Shown here: positions 1-8,062 of the stretch, in pieces
How positions within the stretch are numbered: position 1 is the stretch's first letter
Layout: every line of letters begins with the position of its first letter
Source of the DNA: Nocardioides sp.
Lineage (GTDB): Bacteria > Actinomycetota > Actinomycetes > Propionibacteriales > Nocardioidaceae
Direction of reading: 5' to 3'
Assembly (NCBI RefSeq): GCF_030150155.1
Contig: NZ_JASLGR010000026.1
Span: forward strand, 62,001 to 126,000
DNA length: 64,000 nt
Made by a program: the position numbers and the translations under genes
The notes under the pieces: model-generated
The model's database searches: none
Seen by the model: only the letters and a program-made list of their open reading frames with translations
What the model was told of the DNA's origin: nothing

Positions 1-383
1 GTGACGAACGGGGTGAGCTGGTCGCGGAGCCGATCGTGGTCGGCGGCGTAGACCGAGCGGCCGAGCTCGGCGAGCCGGGTGCCCAGCCGGTAGCTGGTGC
101 CGAGGCGCTCGACGACGCCGTTGCGCTCCAGCATCTGGAGCACCCGGAAGGCGGTCGACTTGGACAGCTGGGCGCGGCGGGCGAGCTCGCTGACGCCCAC
201 GCCGGTGGCCGACTGGTCGCCGAAGGCCACCAGCAGGCTGATCGCCTTGTCGACCGCGGCGCGGTCGTCACGGGCGGAGCCGACCTGGTCCGTCGCCGCG
301 GGCCCTGTCGCCTCTGGCGCCCCTGTCCGCTCCGTCGCCGACGAGGGCGCGGAGCGCTCTCGAAGCGCGGTGTCGGACGTCAC
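1..383 (-). CDS. IclR-family regulator, 3' end outside window
   Basis: N-terminal part of an IclR-type transcription factor running off the left edge. From GTG at 383 the frame reads a 40-residue low-complexity Ala/Thr/Pro lead, then DRAAVDKAISLLVAFGD followed by the winged-helix segment with ELARRAQLSKSTAFRVLQML and the wing LGTSYRLGTRLAEL, the standard IclR N-terminal domain. The effector domain is not in the window. The GTG is supported by GACACT six nt upstream and TTGAAC 18 nt before that, which would give a leaderless transcript; a start nearer DRAAV is possible. It is divergent from the XRE-cupin gene at 483 and shares with it a short intergenic region containing an inverted repeat at 430-445. 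Its ligand is unknown. Confidence 0.85.
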   Translation of the reverse strand, partial: MTSDTALRERSAPSSATERTGAPEATGPAATDQVGSARDDRAAVDKAISLLVAFGDQSATGVGVSELARRAQLSKSTAFRVLQMLERNGVVERLGTSYRLGTRLAELGRSVYAADHDRLRDQLTPFV

Positions 384-429
384 CGTTCGAGTGTCCGCCC
401 CGCCCCAGGGTCTGTTCAAGGAGACACGA

Positions 430-445
430 GTCCAACATAATGGAC
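430..445. promoter_or_regulatory. Inverted repeat, putative shared operator
   Basis: GTCCA-N6-TGGAC is a perfect dyad lying between the divergent IclR (start 383) and XRE-cupin (start 483) genes. Placement and symmetry fit an operator for one of these two regulators; which one binds is inference. Confidence 0.5.
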
Positions 446-482
446 GTCGTGGGAGAGGTGGAGAGGGTCGGGGAGCAGCGCG

Positions 483-1061
483 ATGAGTGACCATCAGCAG
501 CTCGTCGCCCGCAACATCAAGCGATTCCGGGCCGAGCGCGGCCTCACCATGTCGGAGCTGGCGCGCTCGGCGGGTCTGTCGAAGCAGACGCTTTCGACCA
601 TCGAGGCCGGTGGCGGCAACCCCACGGTGGACACGTTGGCCCTGCTCGCCCGGGCGCTGGACGTCTCGATGCGCCGTCTGCTCACCGAGTGGGGGACACC
701 GGTCTTCGTGCAGCGCCGTGACGATGCCGAATGGGTCGACCATCAGATCTGGACCGAGCGGCTGATGTCGGAGGTCTACGGCTCGGGCTACATCCGCACC
801 CTGCTCACCCGTCTGGAGCGGACCTCGGAGAAGCCGGGCGTGGTCGACAGCCACGTACCCGGCACCCTGCATCACCTGTACGTCGTCACCGGCCGGGTCC
901 GGGTAGGGCCGGTGCGTGAGCCCGTGGACCTCGGTCCGGGCGACTTCGCGCGGTACCCGGCCGACGTGCCGCATGTGCTGGCGGCGCTCACCGAGCGTGC
1001 CACCGCTGTGATCGTCAGTTCCGAGCCGCAGCTGCGCCAGACCCGGCCCGGGAGCAGGTAG
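483..1061 (+). CDS. XRE-family regulator with C-terminal cupin domain
   Basis: A 192-residue regulator. Residues about 10-65 form an XRE helix-turn-helix (RNIKRFRAERGLTMSELA, then SKQTLSTIEAGGGNPT), and residues about 110-182 form a small cupin barrel (HVPGTLHHLYVVTGRVRVG ... LGPGDFARYPADVPHVL) of the kind that binds small ligands or metals. This domain order is typical of the HTH-XRE/cupin regulators that often control catabolic or amino-acid genes. The start is the first ATG after a purine-rich stretch. It points toward the mhp operon but ends convergently with mhpB, with a strong hairpin between, so a direct role in mhp control is not implied by position. Divergently arranged with the IclR gene to its left. 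Confidence 0.85.
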   Translation: MSDHQQLVARNIKRFRAERGLTMSELARSAGLSKQTLSTIEAGGGNPTVDTLALLARALDVSMRRLLTEWGTPVFVQRRDDAEWVDHQIWTERLMSEVYGSGYIRTLLTRLERTSEKPGVVDSHVPGTLHHLYVVTGRVRVGPVREPVDLGPGDFARYPADVPHVLAALTERATAVIVSSEPQLRQTRPGSR

Positions 1062-1073
1062 CCCTTCGAACGC

Positions 1074-1111
1074 CGAACGGGACGATGGTCGATCGACCAC
1101 CGTCCCGTTCG
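1074..1111. terminator. Long palindrome, bidirectional terminator
   Basis: A 19-bp dyad with one mismatch (left arm begins CGAACGGGACG, right arm ends CGTCCCGTTCG), centred on TCGATCGA, lies between the convergent stops of the XRE-cupin gene and mhpB. There is no T-tract, as is common in actinobacteria. It probably ends both transcripts. Confidence 0.65.
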
Positions 1112-1128
1112 ATCAGGCTCGGATCGGC

Positions 1129-2070
1129 TCAGCGCGACACGGCCGTCATGACGCCGAACCCGGCGATGTACTCGCGGATCGGGCGGTAGTACGTCGAGGT
1201 GACGTCGTACGGACCAGCGGCGGCGAGCGCGGAGAAGGCCGCCACCCAGGTGCGGACCTCGTGCGAGGAGTTCCCCGCCTCCTCGGTCATCTGGGCCGGG
1301 TTCATCGCGTCGATCGGGCTCAGGTCGCCCGAGGCGAGGACCGCCATCAGGGCCTGGTCCCACTCGGGGTTGATGTCCTTGATCGTCGCGGTGCCGGCGG
1401 CGAACGCCTTACCGGTGCGGATCACGTTCTGCTGGCGGGCGTCGCGGGCCTCGGCGGTGGGGTGGCGGCCGTTGAGCAGCAGCGCCCGCTGCGGCTCGGT
1501 CGCGGTGGCCCACTGCGGCACCGGCGGGTCGTGGGAGAGACCGCCCGAGCCGATCACCAGCACCCGCTCGTCGGGTAGCGTGGCCAGGAAGGAGCCGATC
1601 GCCTCGCCGAGCTTGCGCACCCGCGACATCTTCACGAACGGCTTGGCGACGCCGTTGACGAAGACCGGGATGGTCGGCACCGTGTCGATCCCGTCGAAGA
1701 GGATCTCCAGCGGCTGGATCGCGCCGTGGTCGACCTCCATCTTCCGGGAGATGGCGATGTCGAGGTCGCGCTCGGCGACCCATTCGGCCATCGCCTCGGA
1801 GATCGAGGTGGGCACGTCGAGGGGGCCCTCGGTGGTGTTGTAGTCACCGACCCCTTCGGCCTGGTAGCCGATGCAGAACGGCGGCATCAGGTCGTAGAAG
1901 AAGCCGTTGTAGTGGTCCGGAGCGAAGGAGACCACCAGCGTGGGCTGGTAGTCGGCGACGAAGGCACGCGCGGTGGCGAACGCACCGTCGACCTCCGCCT
2001 TGATCTCCGGTGCGGGGTCGTTGAACTCCAGCAACGGGCTGTGGGACATCGTGACCAGAGCGAGGGTCAT
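1129..2070 (-). CDS. mhpB: 3-carboxyethylcatechol 2,3-dioxygenase
   Basis: A 313-residue LigB-type (class III) extradiol dioxygenase, close to the 314 residues of E. coli MhpB. It cleaves 2,3-dihydroxyphenylpropionate next to the diol, using non-haem Fe(II). The N-terminus TMSHSPLLE holds a likely metal-ligand His, and APDHYNGFFYDLMPPFCIGY and MEVDHGAIQPLEILF are the other conserved active-site blocks. The start at 2070 is fixed by the ATGA overlap with the mhpA stop; a longer open frame upstream only reads through mhpA. Last gene of the mhpC-mhpA-mhpB operon, cytoplasmic. Confidence 0.95.
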   Translation of the reverse strand: MTLALVTMSHSPLLEFNDPAPEIKAEVDGAFATARAFVADYQPTLVVSFAPDHYNGFFYDLMPPFCIGYQAEGVGDYNTTEGPLDVPTSISEAMAEWVAERDLDIAISRKMEVDHGAIQPLEILFDGIDTVPTIPVFVNGVAKPFVKMSRVRKLGEAIGSFLATLPDERVLVIGSGGLSHDPPVPQWATATEPQRALLLNGRHPTAEARDARQQNVIRTGKAFAAGTATIKDINPEWDQALMAVLASGDLSPIDAMNPAQMTEEAGNSSHEVRTWVAAFSALAAAGPYDVTSTYYRPIREYIAGFGVMTAVSR

Positions 2071-3809
2071 CGCAGGGCACCTGCTTCTCGGACGGCGGCC
2101 AGCGTGGCCGAGGACTGCTGGGTCAGCGCCGCGGCGGCGATGAAGTGGTCGGGTCGGAGCACGACCAGGCCGCAGGCGCGGACGTCGAACCAGCGCTTGA
2201 GAGCGCCCGAGGTGTCGCCGACGACCGTCACCGGGGCGGCGGAGTCGGCGTACTTCTTCTCGGCCCAGTGGCGCTGGGTCTCGGGCATGAAGGAGACCAG
2301 GCGGATCCGGTGGCGCCGGACCAGCTCGAGGTCGTCGGCAGTGAGGTACGCCGTGGGGTCGGTGCCCCAGGTGGCCAGCGTCCACCAGTCGCCGGTGACC
2401 TCGTCGAGGAGCACGTCACGGCGCTCGTCGACGTTGACCCGCGGCTGGATGAACTGCAGGCCCACTGGCGAGGTCTCGCCGGCCGAGTCCACGAACGGGG
2501 CGAAGCGGGACTTCTTGAAGCCGGCCTCGGCCGTGCCCGGGGTGAGCGTGACCTGGTCGACGACGACGCCGGCGGCGTAGCGCGGCATCGGCTTGAAGCG
2601 GAGCTCGGTGAAGTACGACTTCGCCTTCGGCAGCAGGTTGAGCGCCGAGGCGGAGACGTCGCGGACCTTGCCGCCGAAGCGGCCCATCTTCATGATCGTG
2701 CCGGCGGCCATGTTGACGTCGATCATGTCGGCGACGTGCTGGTAGCGCTCGGCGGTGTAGGTGTCGAGCAGCGCGTCCTCGGCGTCGCCGGCCAGCACGG
2801 CGGTGAGCTTCCAGGCCAGGTTGGTGGCGTCGCGCATCCCGGAGTTCCAGCCCTGGCCGAGCCAGACCGGCATCAGGTGGGCGGCGTCGCCGGCGATGAA
2901 GACGTTGCCCTTGCGGAAGCTCGACGCGACCCGGCCGTGGTGGGTGAAGACCCGCTGGTTGATGATCTCCAGGCTGTCGGGGTCGGGCACGAACCGCTCC
3001 AGCAGCGAGCGCCGGAAGTCGGCGTCCTCGACCAGCGCGCTGTCCTCGTCGTCGTGCAGCATGAACTCCCAGCGCCGGATCCCCTGCGGCAGTCCGATGG
3101 AGACGTACGGGCGACGCGGATCCGCGCCGAGGTAGACGTTGGGGGCCCCGATCGGGTCGTTCTCGACGTCGAAGACGACCCAGCGGGTCGAGGGGGACTT
3201 GCCCTCGAACTCGACGCCCATCCACTTGCGGGTCGGCGAGCTACCGCCCTCGCAGCCGACCACGTAGCGCGCGGTGAAGGTCTCGGTGCCGCTCACGGTG
3301 CCGTCGGGGGCAACCAGCTCGGCGGTCGCGGTGACGTGGGTGCCGTGGTCGGTCAGGTCGACCACCCGGTGGCCGAAGCGCAGCTCGGTGCCGTCGAACC
3401 GGTCCAGGCCGGCGGCCAGCTCGCGGTCGACCAGGGGCTGGATGAAGCCGTGCTTACGCGGGTAGCCGAACTCCTGGGTCTGCGGGTCGTTCGTGGCCAG
3501 CACCTGGCCGGTGCCGTTGACCAGGCGTACGACGTGGTGCGGCACGGTGAACTGCTCGATCTCGCTCCACAGGCCGGCGGTGGCCAGGGTGCGGATCGCC
3601 TCGTCGTCCAGGCCGACGCCCCGGGGGTAGTCGATCAGCTCGGAGCGGGCCTCCAGCACCAGGGCGCGGTGGCCGCGGGTGCCGATCAGGTTGGCCAGGG
3701 TGAGGCCGACCGGGCCGGCACCGATGACGAGGACGTCAGTGTCCAGCGACGTCCGGGTTTCCCCCGCGCGAGTTCCGGGTTCGCCACCGTCGAGTTCCGG
3801 GTATGTCAC
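2067..3809 (-). CDS. mhpA: 3-(3-hydroxyphenyl)propionate hydroxylase
   Basis: A 580-residue FAD-dependent aromatic hydroxylase of the PheA/TfdB/MhpA group that adds the second ring hydroxyl using NAD(P)H and O2. VIGAGPVGLTLANLIG near residue 28 binds the ADP part of FAD; GDAAHLMPVWLGQGWNSGM near residue 320 is the second FAD motif; a thioredoxin-like C-terminal region follows. The GTG start at 3809 has a GAGGA Shine-Dalgarno eight bases upstream and is 11 bp from the mhpC stop. No other start exists before the FAD motif. The first 20 or so codons are made of three units of a 22-bp repeat that is intergenic elsewhere in this window (3748-3813), giving a Gly/Glu/Pro/Arg/Thr-rich tail that looks unrelated to the family. 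Confidence 0.94.
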   Translation of the reverse strand: MTYPELDGGEPGTRAGETRTSLDTDVLVIGAGPVGLTLANLIGTRGHRALVLEARSELIDYPRGVGLDDEAIRTLATAGLWSEIEQFTVPHHVVRLVNGTGQVLATNDPQTQEFGYPRKHGFIQPLVDRELAAGLDRFDGTELRFGHRVVDLTDHGTHVTATAELVAPDGTVSGTETFTARYVVGCEGGSSPTRKWMGVEFEGKSPSTRWVVFDVENDPIGAPNVYLGADPRRPYVSIGLPQGIRRWEFMLHDDEDSALVEDADFRRSLLERFVPDPDSLEIINQRVFTHHGRVASSFRKGNVFIAGDAAHLMPVWLGQGWNSGMRDATNLAWKLTAVLAGDAEDALLDTYTAERYQHVADMIDVNMAAGTIMKMGRFGGKVRDVSASALNLLPKAKSYFTELRFKPMPRYAAGVVVDQVTLTPGTAEAGFKKSRFAPFVDSAGETSPVGLQFIQPRVNVDERRDVLLDEVTGDWWTLATWGTDPTAYLTADDLELVRRHRIRLVSFMPETQRHWAEKKYADSAAPVTVVGDTSGALKRWFDVRACGLVVLRPDHFIAAAALTQQSSATLAAVREAGALR

Positions 3810-3813
3810 GGTC
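3748..3813 (-). repeat. 22-bp tandem repeat, three units, within mhpA
   Basis: Units at 3748-3769, 3770-3791 and 3792-3813 carry the core (T)CCGGGTT...CCAC seen in the arrays at 24615, 43319 and 48462. Three 22-bp units equal 66 bp, so the array is in frame. The GTG start of mhpA (3807-3809) lies inside the outermost unit, and its Shine-Dalgarno just outside it. Confidence 0.8.
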
Positions 3814-3820
3814 GCCGTCC

Positions 3821-4681
3821 TCAGTTGTTCGTCACGAAGTCGACGACGAGCCGGTTGAACTCGTCAGCGTGCTCGATCATCGCCCAGTGGCCGCAGCGGT
3901 TGAGCAGCACGAGGCGTGAGTTCGGGATGTCGGCGAGCAGGCGCAGGCTGACCTCGTAGGGGAGCACGCGGTCGTCGCGGCCGTGGATCAGCAGGGTCGG
4001 GGCGGTGATCGAGGGGATCAGCGAGCGGTCGACCTTGATCGGGATCGGCGCGCCATGCGGCAGGCCCTCGACGTAGTTGGTCAGGTGGTCGGGGCGTGAG
4101 AGCGCGCCCTCGGAGCGGGCGGCGGTGAGCTCGGGGGTGGCGAACCGGGCGTTGTCGTAGGTCATCACCTCGACGAGCGCCTTCATGTTCTCCGGGGTGG
4201 CGTCCTTGTAGGCCTTGATCAGGACCTTGAGGCCCTCGCTCGGCGCGCCGGCGGGGGAGAAGAGGCTGGCCGGGCCCTTGCCCAGCGAGGCGCCCATCGT
4301 GATCAGGTGCGAGACCCGCTCGGGGTGCAGGGTGGTGAACCAGACGGCGGTGTGGGCGCCCATCGAGTTGCCCACCAGGGCGGCCTTCTCGATGCCGAGG
4401 GCGTCGAGGATGGCGAGCAGGTCGGCGGCGTGGTTCATCTCGACGGTCTTGACGGCGTCGGACTCGCCCCAGCCGGGCATGTCGGGGGCGATCACGTGCA
4501 GGCCGGCAGCGGCGAGCACCTCGATGTTGCCGGAGAAGTTCGACCAGCCGTGGGCACCGGGGCCCGAACCGTGCAGCAGGACGACGGGGGTCGCACCCTG
4601 CTCACCCGCCTCGTAGTACCGGACGTGAACGCCTGAGGGGAGGGTGAGGTCGCGGGTCGCGGCTTCCTTGGTGAGCGCCAT
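3821..4681 (-). CDS. mhpC: 2-hydroxy-6-oxonona-2,4-dienedioate hydrolase
   Basis: A 286-residue alpha/beta hydrolase that splits the C-C bond of the ring-fission product, releasing succinate and 2-hydroxypenta-2,4-dienoate. HGSGPGAHGWSNF is the oxyanion-hole region, GNSMGAH gives the nucleophile Ser106, GRDDRVLP (about 236) the Asp, and CGHWAMIEH the catalytic His265. Length matches the MhpC/BphD family. ATG at 4681 follows AGGAGA at five nt. First gene of the operon; the promoter region upstream contains a TAGGTGC/GCACTA dyad. Confidence 0.94.
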   Translation of the reverse strand: MALTKEAATRDLTLPSGVHVRYYEAGEQGATPVVLLHGSGPGAHGWSNFSGNIEVLAAAGLHVIAPDMPGWGESDAVKTVEMNHAADLLAILDALGIEKAALVGNSMGAHTAVWFTTLHPERVSHLITMGASLGKGPASLFSPAGAPSEGLKVLIKAYKDATPENMKALVEVMTYDNARFATPELTAARSEGALSRPDHLTNYVEGLPHGAPIPIKVDRSLIPSITAPTLLIHGRDDRVLPYEVSLRLLADIPNSRLVLLNRCGHWAMIEHADEFNRLVVDFVTNN

Positions 4682-4691
4682 CTTCGTCTCC

Positions 4692-4711
4692 TAGGTGCTG
4701 TATTTGCACTA
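4692..4711. promoter_or_regulatory. Dyad in the mhpC promoter region
   Basis: TAGGTGC-N7-GCACTA (one extra base in the left arm) lies 11-30 bp upstream of mhpC. The TAGTGC/GCACTA half-site recurs in the dyad at 5772-5787 upstream of the transporter and singly at 8058-8063 at the start of mhpD, so it may be bound by one of the locus IclR proteins. That link is inference. Confidence 0.45.
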
Positions 4712-4795
4712 CCTCAAGCGATAGTTACACGATGTGACGTAGACCATGCCACCACCGGACCGGGTGAGTGTCAAGTCTTCTGTGCTGTCAGATGG

Positions 4796-4820
4796 CCCGG
4801 AATCCGCACCAGATTCCGGG
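4796..4820 (-). terminator. Stem-loop downstream of the IclR gene
   Basis: A perfect nine-bp stem, CCCGGAATC and GATTCCGGG, with a seven-base loop. It lies about 155 bp past the stop of the IclR gene at 4976 and before mhpC, both on the minus strand, so it may separate the two transcripts. The rest of the 4682-4975 gap is GC-rich with imperfect GTGCGCCGG repeats and no supportable gene. Confidence 0.5.
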
Positions 4821-4975
4821 CGCGGGCGCGGAGGGGCGCGACGCGGCGCGGGCGCGCGAAGGCGCTCCGAGGCGTGGTTGAGCGGATCGGAGGGTGGTGT
4901 GCCAGGGTGTCTAGTGCGCAGGGTGCGCCGGGTGCGTCGAGTGCGCCGGGGGTGCCGGCGCGACCTGCGGGCGGA

Positions 4976-5659
4976 TCAGCCCAGCAGACCCGCGAGCCGC
5001 TGGGCGGCCTCGGTCAGGGCCGGCACCGCGGCGTCGGCGATCTCCTCGCGGTGGGTGATCAGGTTGAGGCAGGCCCGGGGAAGGCCCTCGGGCAGGTCGA
5101 TGGGTACGGCGACGCCGTACGCGCCGGGCTCGACCTCGCCGAAGGTGCTGGCGAATCCCTGGGCGCGGGCCTCGGTGACGCGCGGGTCCTCAGCAGGCAG
5201 GGCGGGTCCGGCGGCCAGCAGCGCGACCCCGCCGGCGGCCCGCCGGATCGGGTGACGGCCGCCGGTATTGAAGGCGAGGTGGTACTGCGAGGTGGCTGGC
5301 GAGACCACCGAGAGGGCGACCGCCTCCTCGCCCTCGGCGATCAAGAGGGTGACGGTGGCGCCGAGCCGCTCGGCCAGGTCGCGCAGGATCGGGTCGGCGG
5401 CGACGCGCAGGGTGCTGTGCACGCCGGAGGCCAGTGCGGCCACGCCGCTGCCGATCCGGTAGCGCCCGTCGGGCATCCGCACCAGGAACTTGAAGTCGGC
5501 GAGTGTGGTCAGCAGCCGCGAGGCGATGGTGCGGTGCACGTCGAGCTGGGTCGCGATCTCGCCGATCGCTGCGCCCTCGGGTGCCAGGGCGACGAGCTGG
5601 AGGGCACGCAGTCCGCGCGCCAGTGTCTGGGCCCCGGGGGCGGGTCGTGCCTCGCTCAT
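4976..5659 (-). CDS. IclR-family regulator, probable mhp regulator
   Basis: A 227-residue regulator. Residues about 10-70 form the IclR winged helix (LARGLRALQLVALAPEGAA, IGEIATQLDVHRTIASRLLTTL) and the remainder the effector-binding domain, a little shorter than the usual 245-260 residues. MhpR-type activators of hydroxyphenylpropionate pathways belong to this family. It sits between mhpC (same strand) and the divergent aromatic-acid transporter, with two dyads in the 153-bp divergent region that are good operator candidates. Regulation of the mhp genes is inferred from family and position. Confidence 0.88.
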   Translation of the reverse strand: MSEARPAPGAQTLARGLRALQLVALAPEGAAIGEIATQLDVHRTIASRLLTTLADFKFLVRMPDGRYRIGSGVAALASGVHSTLRVAADPILRDLAERLGATVTLLIAEGEEAVALSVVSPATSQYHLAFNTGGRHPIRRAAGGVALLAAGPALPAEDPRVTEARAQGFASTFGEVEPGAYGVAVPIDLPEGLPRACLNLITHREEIADAAVPALTEAAQRLAGLLG

Positions 5660-5726
5660 GGGGGCTCAGCGTAGACCGCTCGTCGCACCAGCCGGTCGGC
5701 GTACCGAATTGTTGCTGTCGAGGGGG

Positions 5727-5749
5727 TTGACAGTTCTGTGTCGCAGAAC
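5727..5749 (+). promoter_or_regulatory. TTGACA -35 box with adjoining inverted repeat
   Basis: TTGACA (5727-5732) is followed at once by GTTCTG-N5-CAGAAC (5733-5749), a perfect dyad that would sit between -35 and -10 of the transporter promoter. A protein bound here would block RNA polymerase. Confidence 0.5.
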
Positions 5750-5771
5750 ACACTCTTGCCCAAGCAAAAAT

Positions 5772-5787
5772 CGCACTTTGTAGTGCG
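5772..5787. promoter_or_regulatory. Inverted repeat upstream of the transporter
   Basis: CGCACT-TTGT-AGTGCG, a perfect six-bp dyad 25 bp before the MFS gene. It shares the TAGTGC half-site with the mhpC promoter dyad. Confidence 0.5.
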
Positions 5788-5812
5788 TTATTTACACACC
5801 GAGAGTTGAGCA

Positions 5813-7183
5813 ATGGACCTGACCGAGGCGATCCGCCGCAATCCGATGAACCGCTACCAGTGGCTGATCGTCGGCCTCTGCATCGTGCTGACGATGATCG
5901 ACGGCTACGAGATCCTGATCTCGTCGTACACCCTTCCGGCACTGACCGAGCACTGGAGCCTGGACAAGGGTCAACAGGGGCTGGTCGCCTCGATCGGTAC
6001 CCTCGGCATCGGCGTCGGTGCTGTCGGCCTGAGCCCGCTCGCCGACCGGATCGGTCGTCGCCCGCTCACCCTGGCCGCCCTCGTCGTGATCGTGGTCGCG
6101 ATGACGCTGGGCGGTCTGGCGCAGAGCTTCGACGGCTTCCTCGCCTTCCGCTTCTTCGCCGGCCTCGGCCTCGGCGCGATCATCGCGTCGATCTCCGTGC
6201 TGGTCTCGGAGTACGCCAACGCCGACCGGCGCGGTCTCGTGATGGGCGTCTACGGCATCGGCCTGCCGCTCGGTGCCGCGCTGGGCGGCTTCCTGTCCAG
6301 CACCCTGATCGACGCGTTCAGCTGGCGCGGGCCGTTCTTCTTCTCCGCGATCCTCACCGCCGTCGTCGCCGTGGTGGCCTTCGTCGCGCTGCCCGAGTCG
6401 GTCAGCTTCCTGGTGCAGCGTCGCCGCAGCGGTGACCTCGCCACCTACAACCGGATCGCCGCCCGGATGGGCGTCGCGGCCGCCGCCGAGCTGCCCGCGC
6501 CGCCGGCCCGCATCCAGGAGGGCGGCTTCGTCCGCCAGGTCTTCTCTGGCGCGATGCTGCCGCGGACCCTGCTGCTGTGGATCTCCTACGCCACCCTGAT
6601 CGCGGCGTTCTACTTCGCCAACGGCCTGACCGCCAAGCTCGTCACCGAGACCACCGGCAACCCCGACTTCGGCATCCGCGCCCAGGCGATGGTCGCCGCC
6701 GGCGGCATCCTCGGCGCGCTCGCCTTCGGCCTGCTCGCCCGCCGGATCCCGGCCCGCCTGGTCACCGGCATGATCATGGCCTTCGGCGTGATCGTCTTCT
6801 TCGCCTTCGCGGCGTTCTTCACCGACAAGACGATGGTGCTGATCCTCGCCGTCCTGGTCGGCTTCGCCGTCAACGGTGGCGTCGCCGCCTACTACGGCAT
6901 CAGCCCGTCGATCTACCCGGTCGCCATCCGCGCCGCCGCGGTCGGCCTGATGATGGGCGTCGGCCGGATCGTCGCCTTCTTCGCCCCCAACATCGCCACC
7001 TTCCTCCAGGAGCACGGCTTCACCCCCGAGGACCTCTATCGGCTGTACGGCGGTGTGCTGGTCGTCTCCGCGATCGCGGTGACGGCCCTCCACCTCACGT
7101 ACCGGGGCTCCAAGGACGCGATGGACACCGAGGCCGAGGCTGCTGAGGCCGCCAGTGCTGCCGTCGAGGTGCCCGCGCGCTGA
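5813..7183 (+). CDS. Aromatic acid:H+ symporter (MFS, AAHS family)
   Basis: A 456-residue, 12-segment major facilitator protein. The N-terminus NRYQWLIVGLCIVLTMIDGYEI carries the Asp typical of aromatic acid symporters in helix 1, and PLADRIGRRPLTL is the MFS loop 2-3 signature; ALPESVSFLVQRRR is the usual end of the first half. Related to MhpT, PcaK and HppK, it would import hydroxyphenylpropionate or a similar acid with protons. Transcribed away from the IclR gene, from a region holding two dyads. A hairpin follows the stop. Confidence 0.9.
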   Translation: MDLTEAIRRNPMNRYQWLIVGLCIVLTMIDGYEILISSYTLPALTEHWSLDKGQQGLVASIGTLGIGVGAVGLSPLADRIGRRPLTLAALVVIVVAMTLGGLAQSFDGFLAFRFFAGLGLGAIIASISVLVSEYANADRRGLVMGVYGIGLPLGAALGGFLSSTLIDAFSWRGPFFFSAILTAVVAVVAFVALPESVSFLVQRRRSGDLATYNRIAARMGVAAAAELPAPPARIQEGGFVRQVFSGAMLPRTLLLWISYATLIAAFYFANGLTAKLVTETTGNPDFGIRAQAMVAAGGILGALAFGLLARRIPARLVTGMIMAFGVIVFFAFAAFFTDKTMVLILAVLVGFAVNGGVAAYYGISPSIYPVAIRAAAVGLMMGVGRIVAFFAPNIATFLQEHGFTPEDLYRLYGGVLVVSAIAVTALHLTYRGSKDAMDTEAEAAEAASAAVEVPAR

Positions 7184-7208
7184 ACGCTGTGCGGAACTGA
7201 GCACTGAG

Positions 7209-7228
7209 GCTCGAGTGCGGACTCGAGC
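7209..7228. terminator. Hairpin between convergent genes
   Basis: GCTCGAGT-gcgg-ACTCGAGC, a perfect eight-bp stem with a four-base loop, between the stops of the transporter and the IclR gene at 7238. Confidence 0.65.
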
Positions 7229-7237
7229 AGCGGGCGG

Positions 7238-7993
7238 TCAGACGCGACGCCGGGCCAGCGTGGAGCCCAGTGCCGCCGAGACCGCCCGCAGGGCCGTCAC
7301 CTGGGTCTCGGGGCGGAAGCGGCCCACCGGCCCGGTGACCGAGATCGCGGCGACCGGGCTGCTGCCGTCGGGCTCGAAGACCGGCGAGGCCACGCAGAGC
7401 AGGCCGGCGGTGGACTCCTCGCGCTCGAAGGCGACCCCGGTCTCGAGCACCCGATCCAGCTGCTGGCGCAGCACGCCGGGGGCGATGATCGTGTGCGGCG
7501 TGCGGCGCTCCAGGGGCTTGCTCAGGACCTCCGCGCGCAGCTCCGGGGTGGCGTGGGCGAGCAGCACCTTGCCCAGGGCGGTGCAGTGCATCGGCATCCG
7601 GCCGCCGGTGCGCGAGGGGGTGCGGGCCTGGCGGTGGCCGCCGATCTTGGCGATGTAGACGACCTCCTCGCCCTCGCGCACCCCGAGGTGGACGGTCTCG
7701 TGGGTGCGCTCGTAGAGGTCCTGCAGGAACGGCATCGCGACCTCCAGCAGGGTCCGCTCCGCCGAGGCGCGCAGGCCCAGCTCGAAGAGCCCGCCCGAGA
7801 GCCGGTAGCCCTGCGCGGTCTTGTCCATCAAGCGGTGCTCGACCAGGTCGCCCGCGATCCGGTGCACGGTGCCCTTCGGCAGGCCCGTACGCCGGACCAG
7901 CTCGGCCAGGGGCAGCACCCGGTCATGGGCGCTGAACGCCCGCAGGATCGCCACCGCCTTGCCGAGGACCGTGTCCAGAGCCGCCGTACTCAT
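7238..7993 (-). CDS. IclR-family regulator next to mhpD
   Basis: A 251-residue complete IclR protein: winged helix at residues 8-70 (VLGKAVAILRAFSAH, LAELVRRTGLPKGTVHRIAG) and effector domain with the family blocks RTHETVHLGVREGEEVVYIAKI, MPMHCTALGKVLLA and GVAFEREES. The start is ATG 7993; a much longer open frame through mhpD is non-coding. It is divergent from mhpD with 69 bp between, containing a repeated ACATCG(A/G)CG motif. Probably controls mhpDFE; one regulator per half-operon would explain the two IclR genes. Confidence 0.9.
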   Translation of the reverse strand: MSTAALDTVLGKAVAILRAFSAHDRVLPLAELVRRTGLPKGTVHRIAGDLVEHRLMDKTAQGYRLSGGLFELGLRASAERTLLEVAMPFLQDLYERTHETVHLGVREGEEVVYIAKIGGHRQARTPSRTGGRMPMHCTALGKVLLAHATPELRAEVLSKPLERRTPHTIIAPGVLRQQLDRVLETGVAFEREESTAGLLCVASPVFEPDGSSPVAAISVTGPVGRFRPETQVTALRAVSAALGSTLARRRV

Positions 7994-8017
7994 GAAATCA
8001 GCGTACCGGTGAGTGGA

Positions 8018-8046
8018 ACATCGGCGTGGTCGCGGCCACATCGACG
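8018..8046. promoter_or_regulatory. Paired direct repeats upstream of mhpD
   Basis: ACATCGGCG at 8018-8026 and ACATCGACG at 8038-8046 are exactly 20 bp apart, about two helical turns, and enclose GTGG-N6-CCAC (8026-8039). This lies in the divergent region between an IclR gene and mhpD and is a candidate operator. Confidence 0.45.
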
Positions 8047-8062
8047 GGGGACAGTTGGCACT

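Noticed and set aside
2145..3959. A 604-codon plus-strand frame opposite mhpA
   Set aside because: It is antisense to a well-supported FAD hydroxylase, has no motif, and shows the low-complexity Gly/Val/Asp/Arg composition of a shadow frame.
4860..4965. Repeated GTGCGCCGG and GCGCGGG strings after the IclR gene
   Set aside because: Irregular spacing and simple GC-rich composition; not a convincing repeat array or gene.
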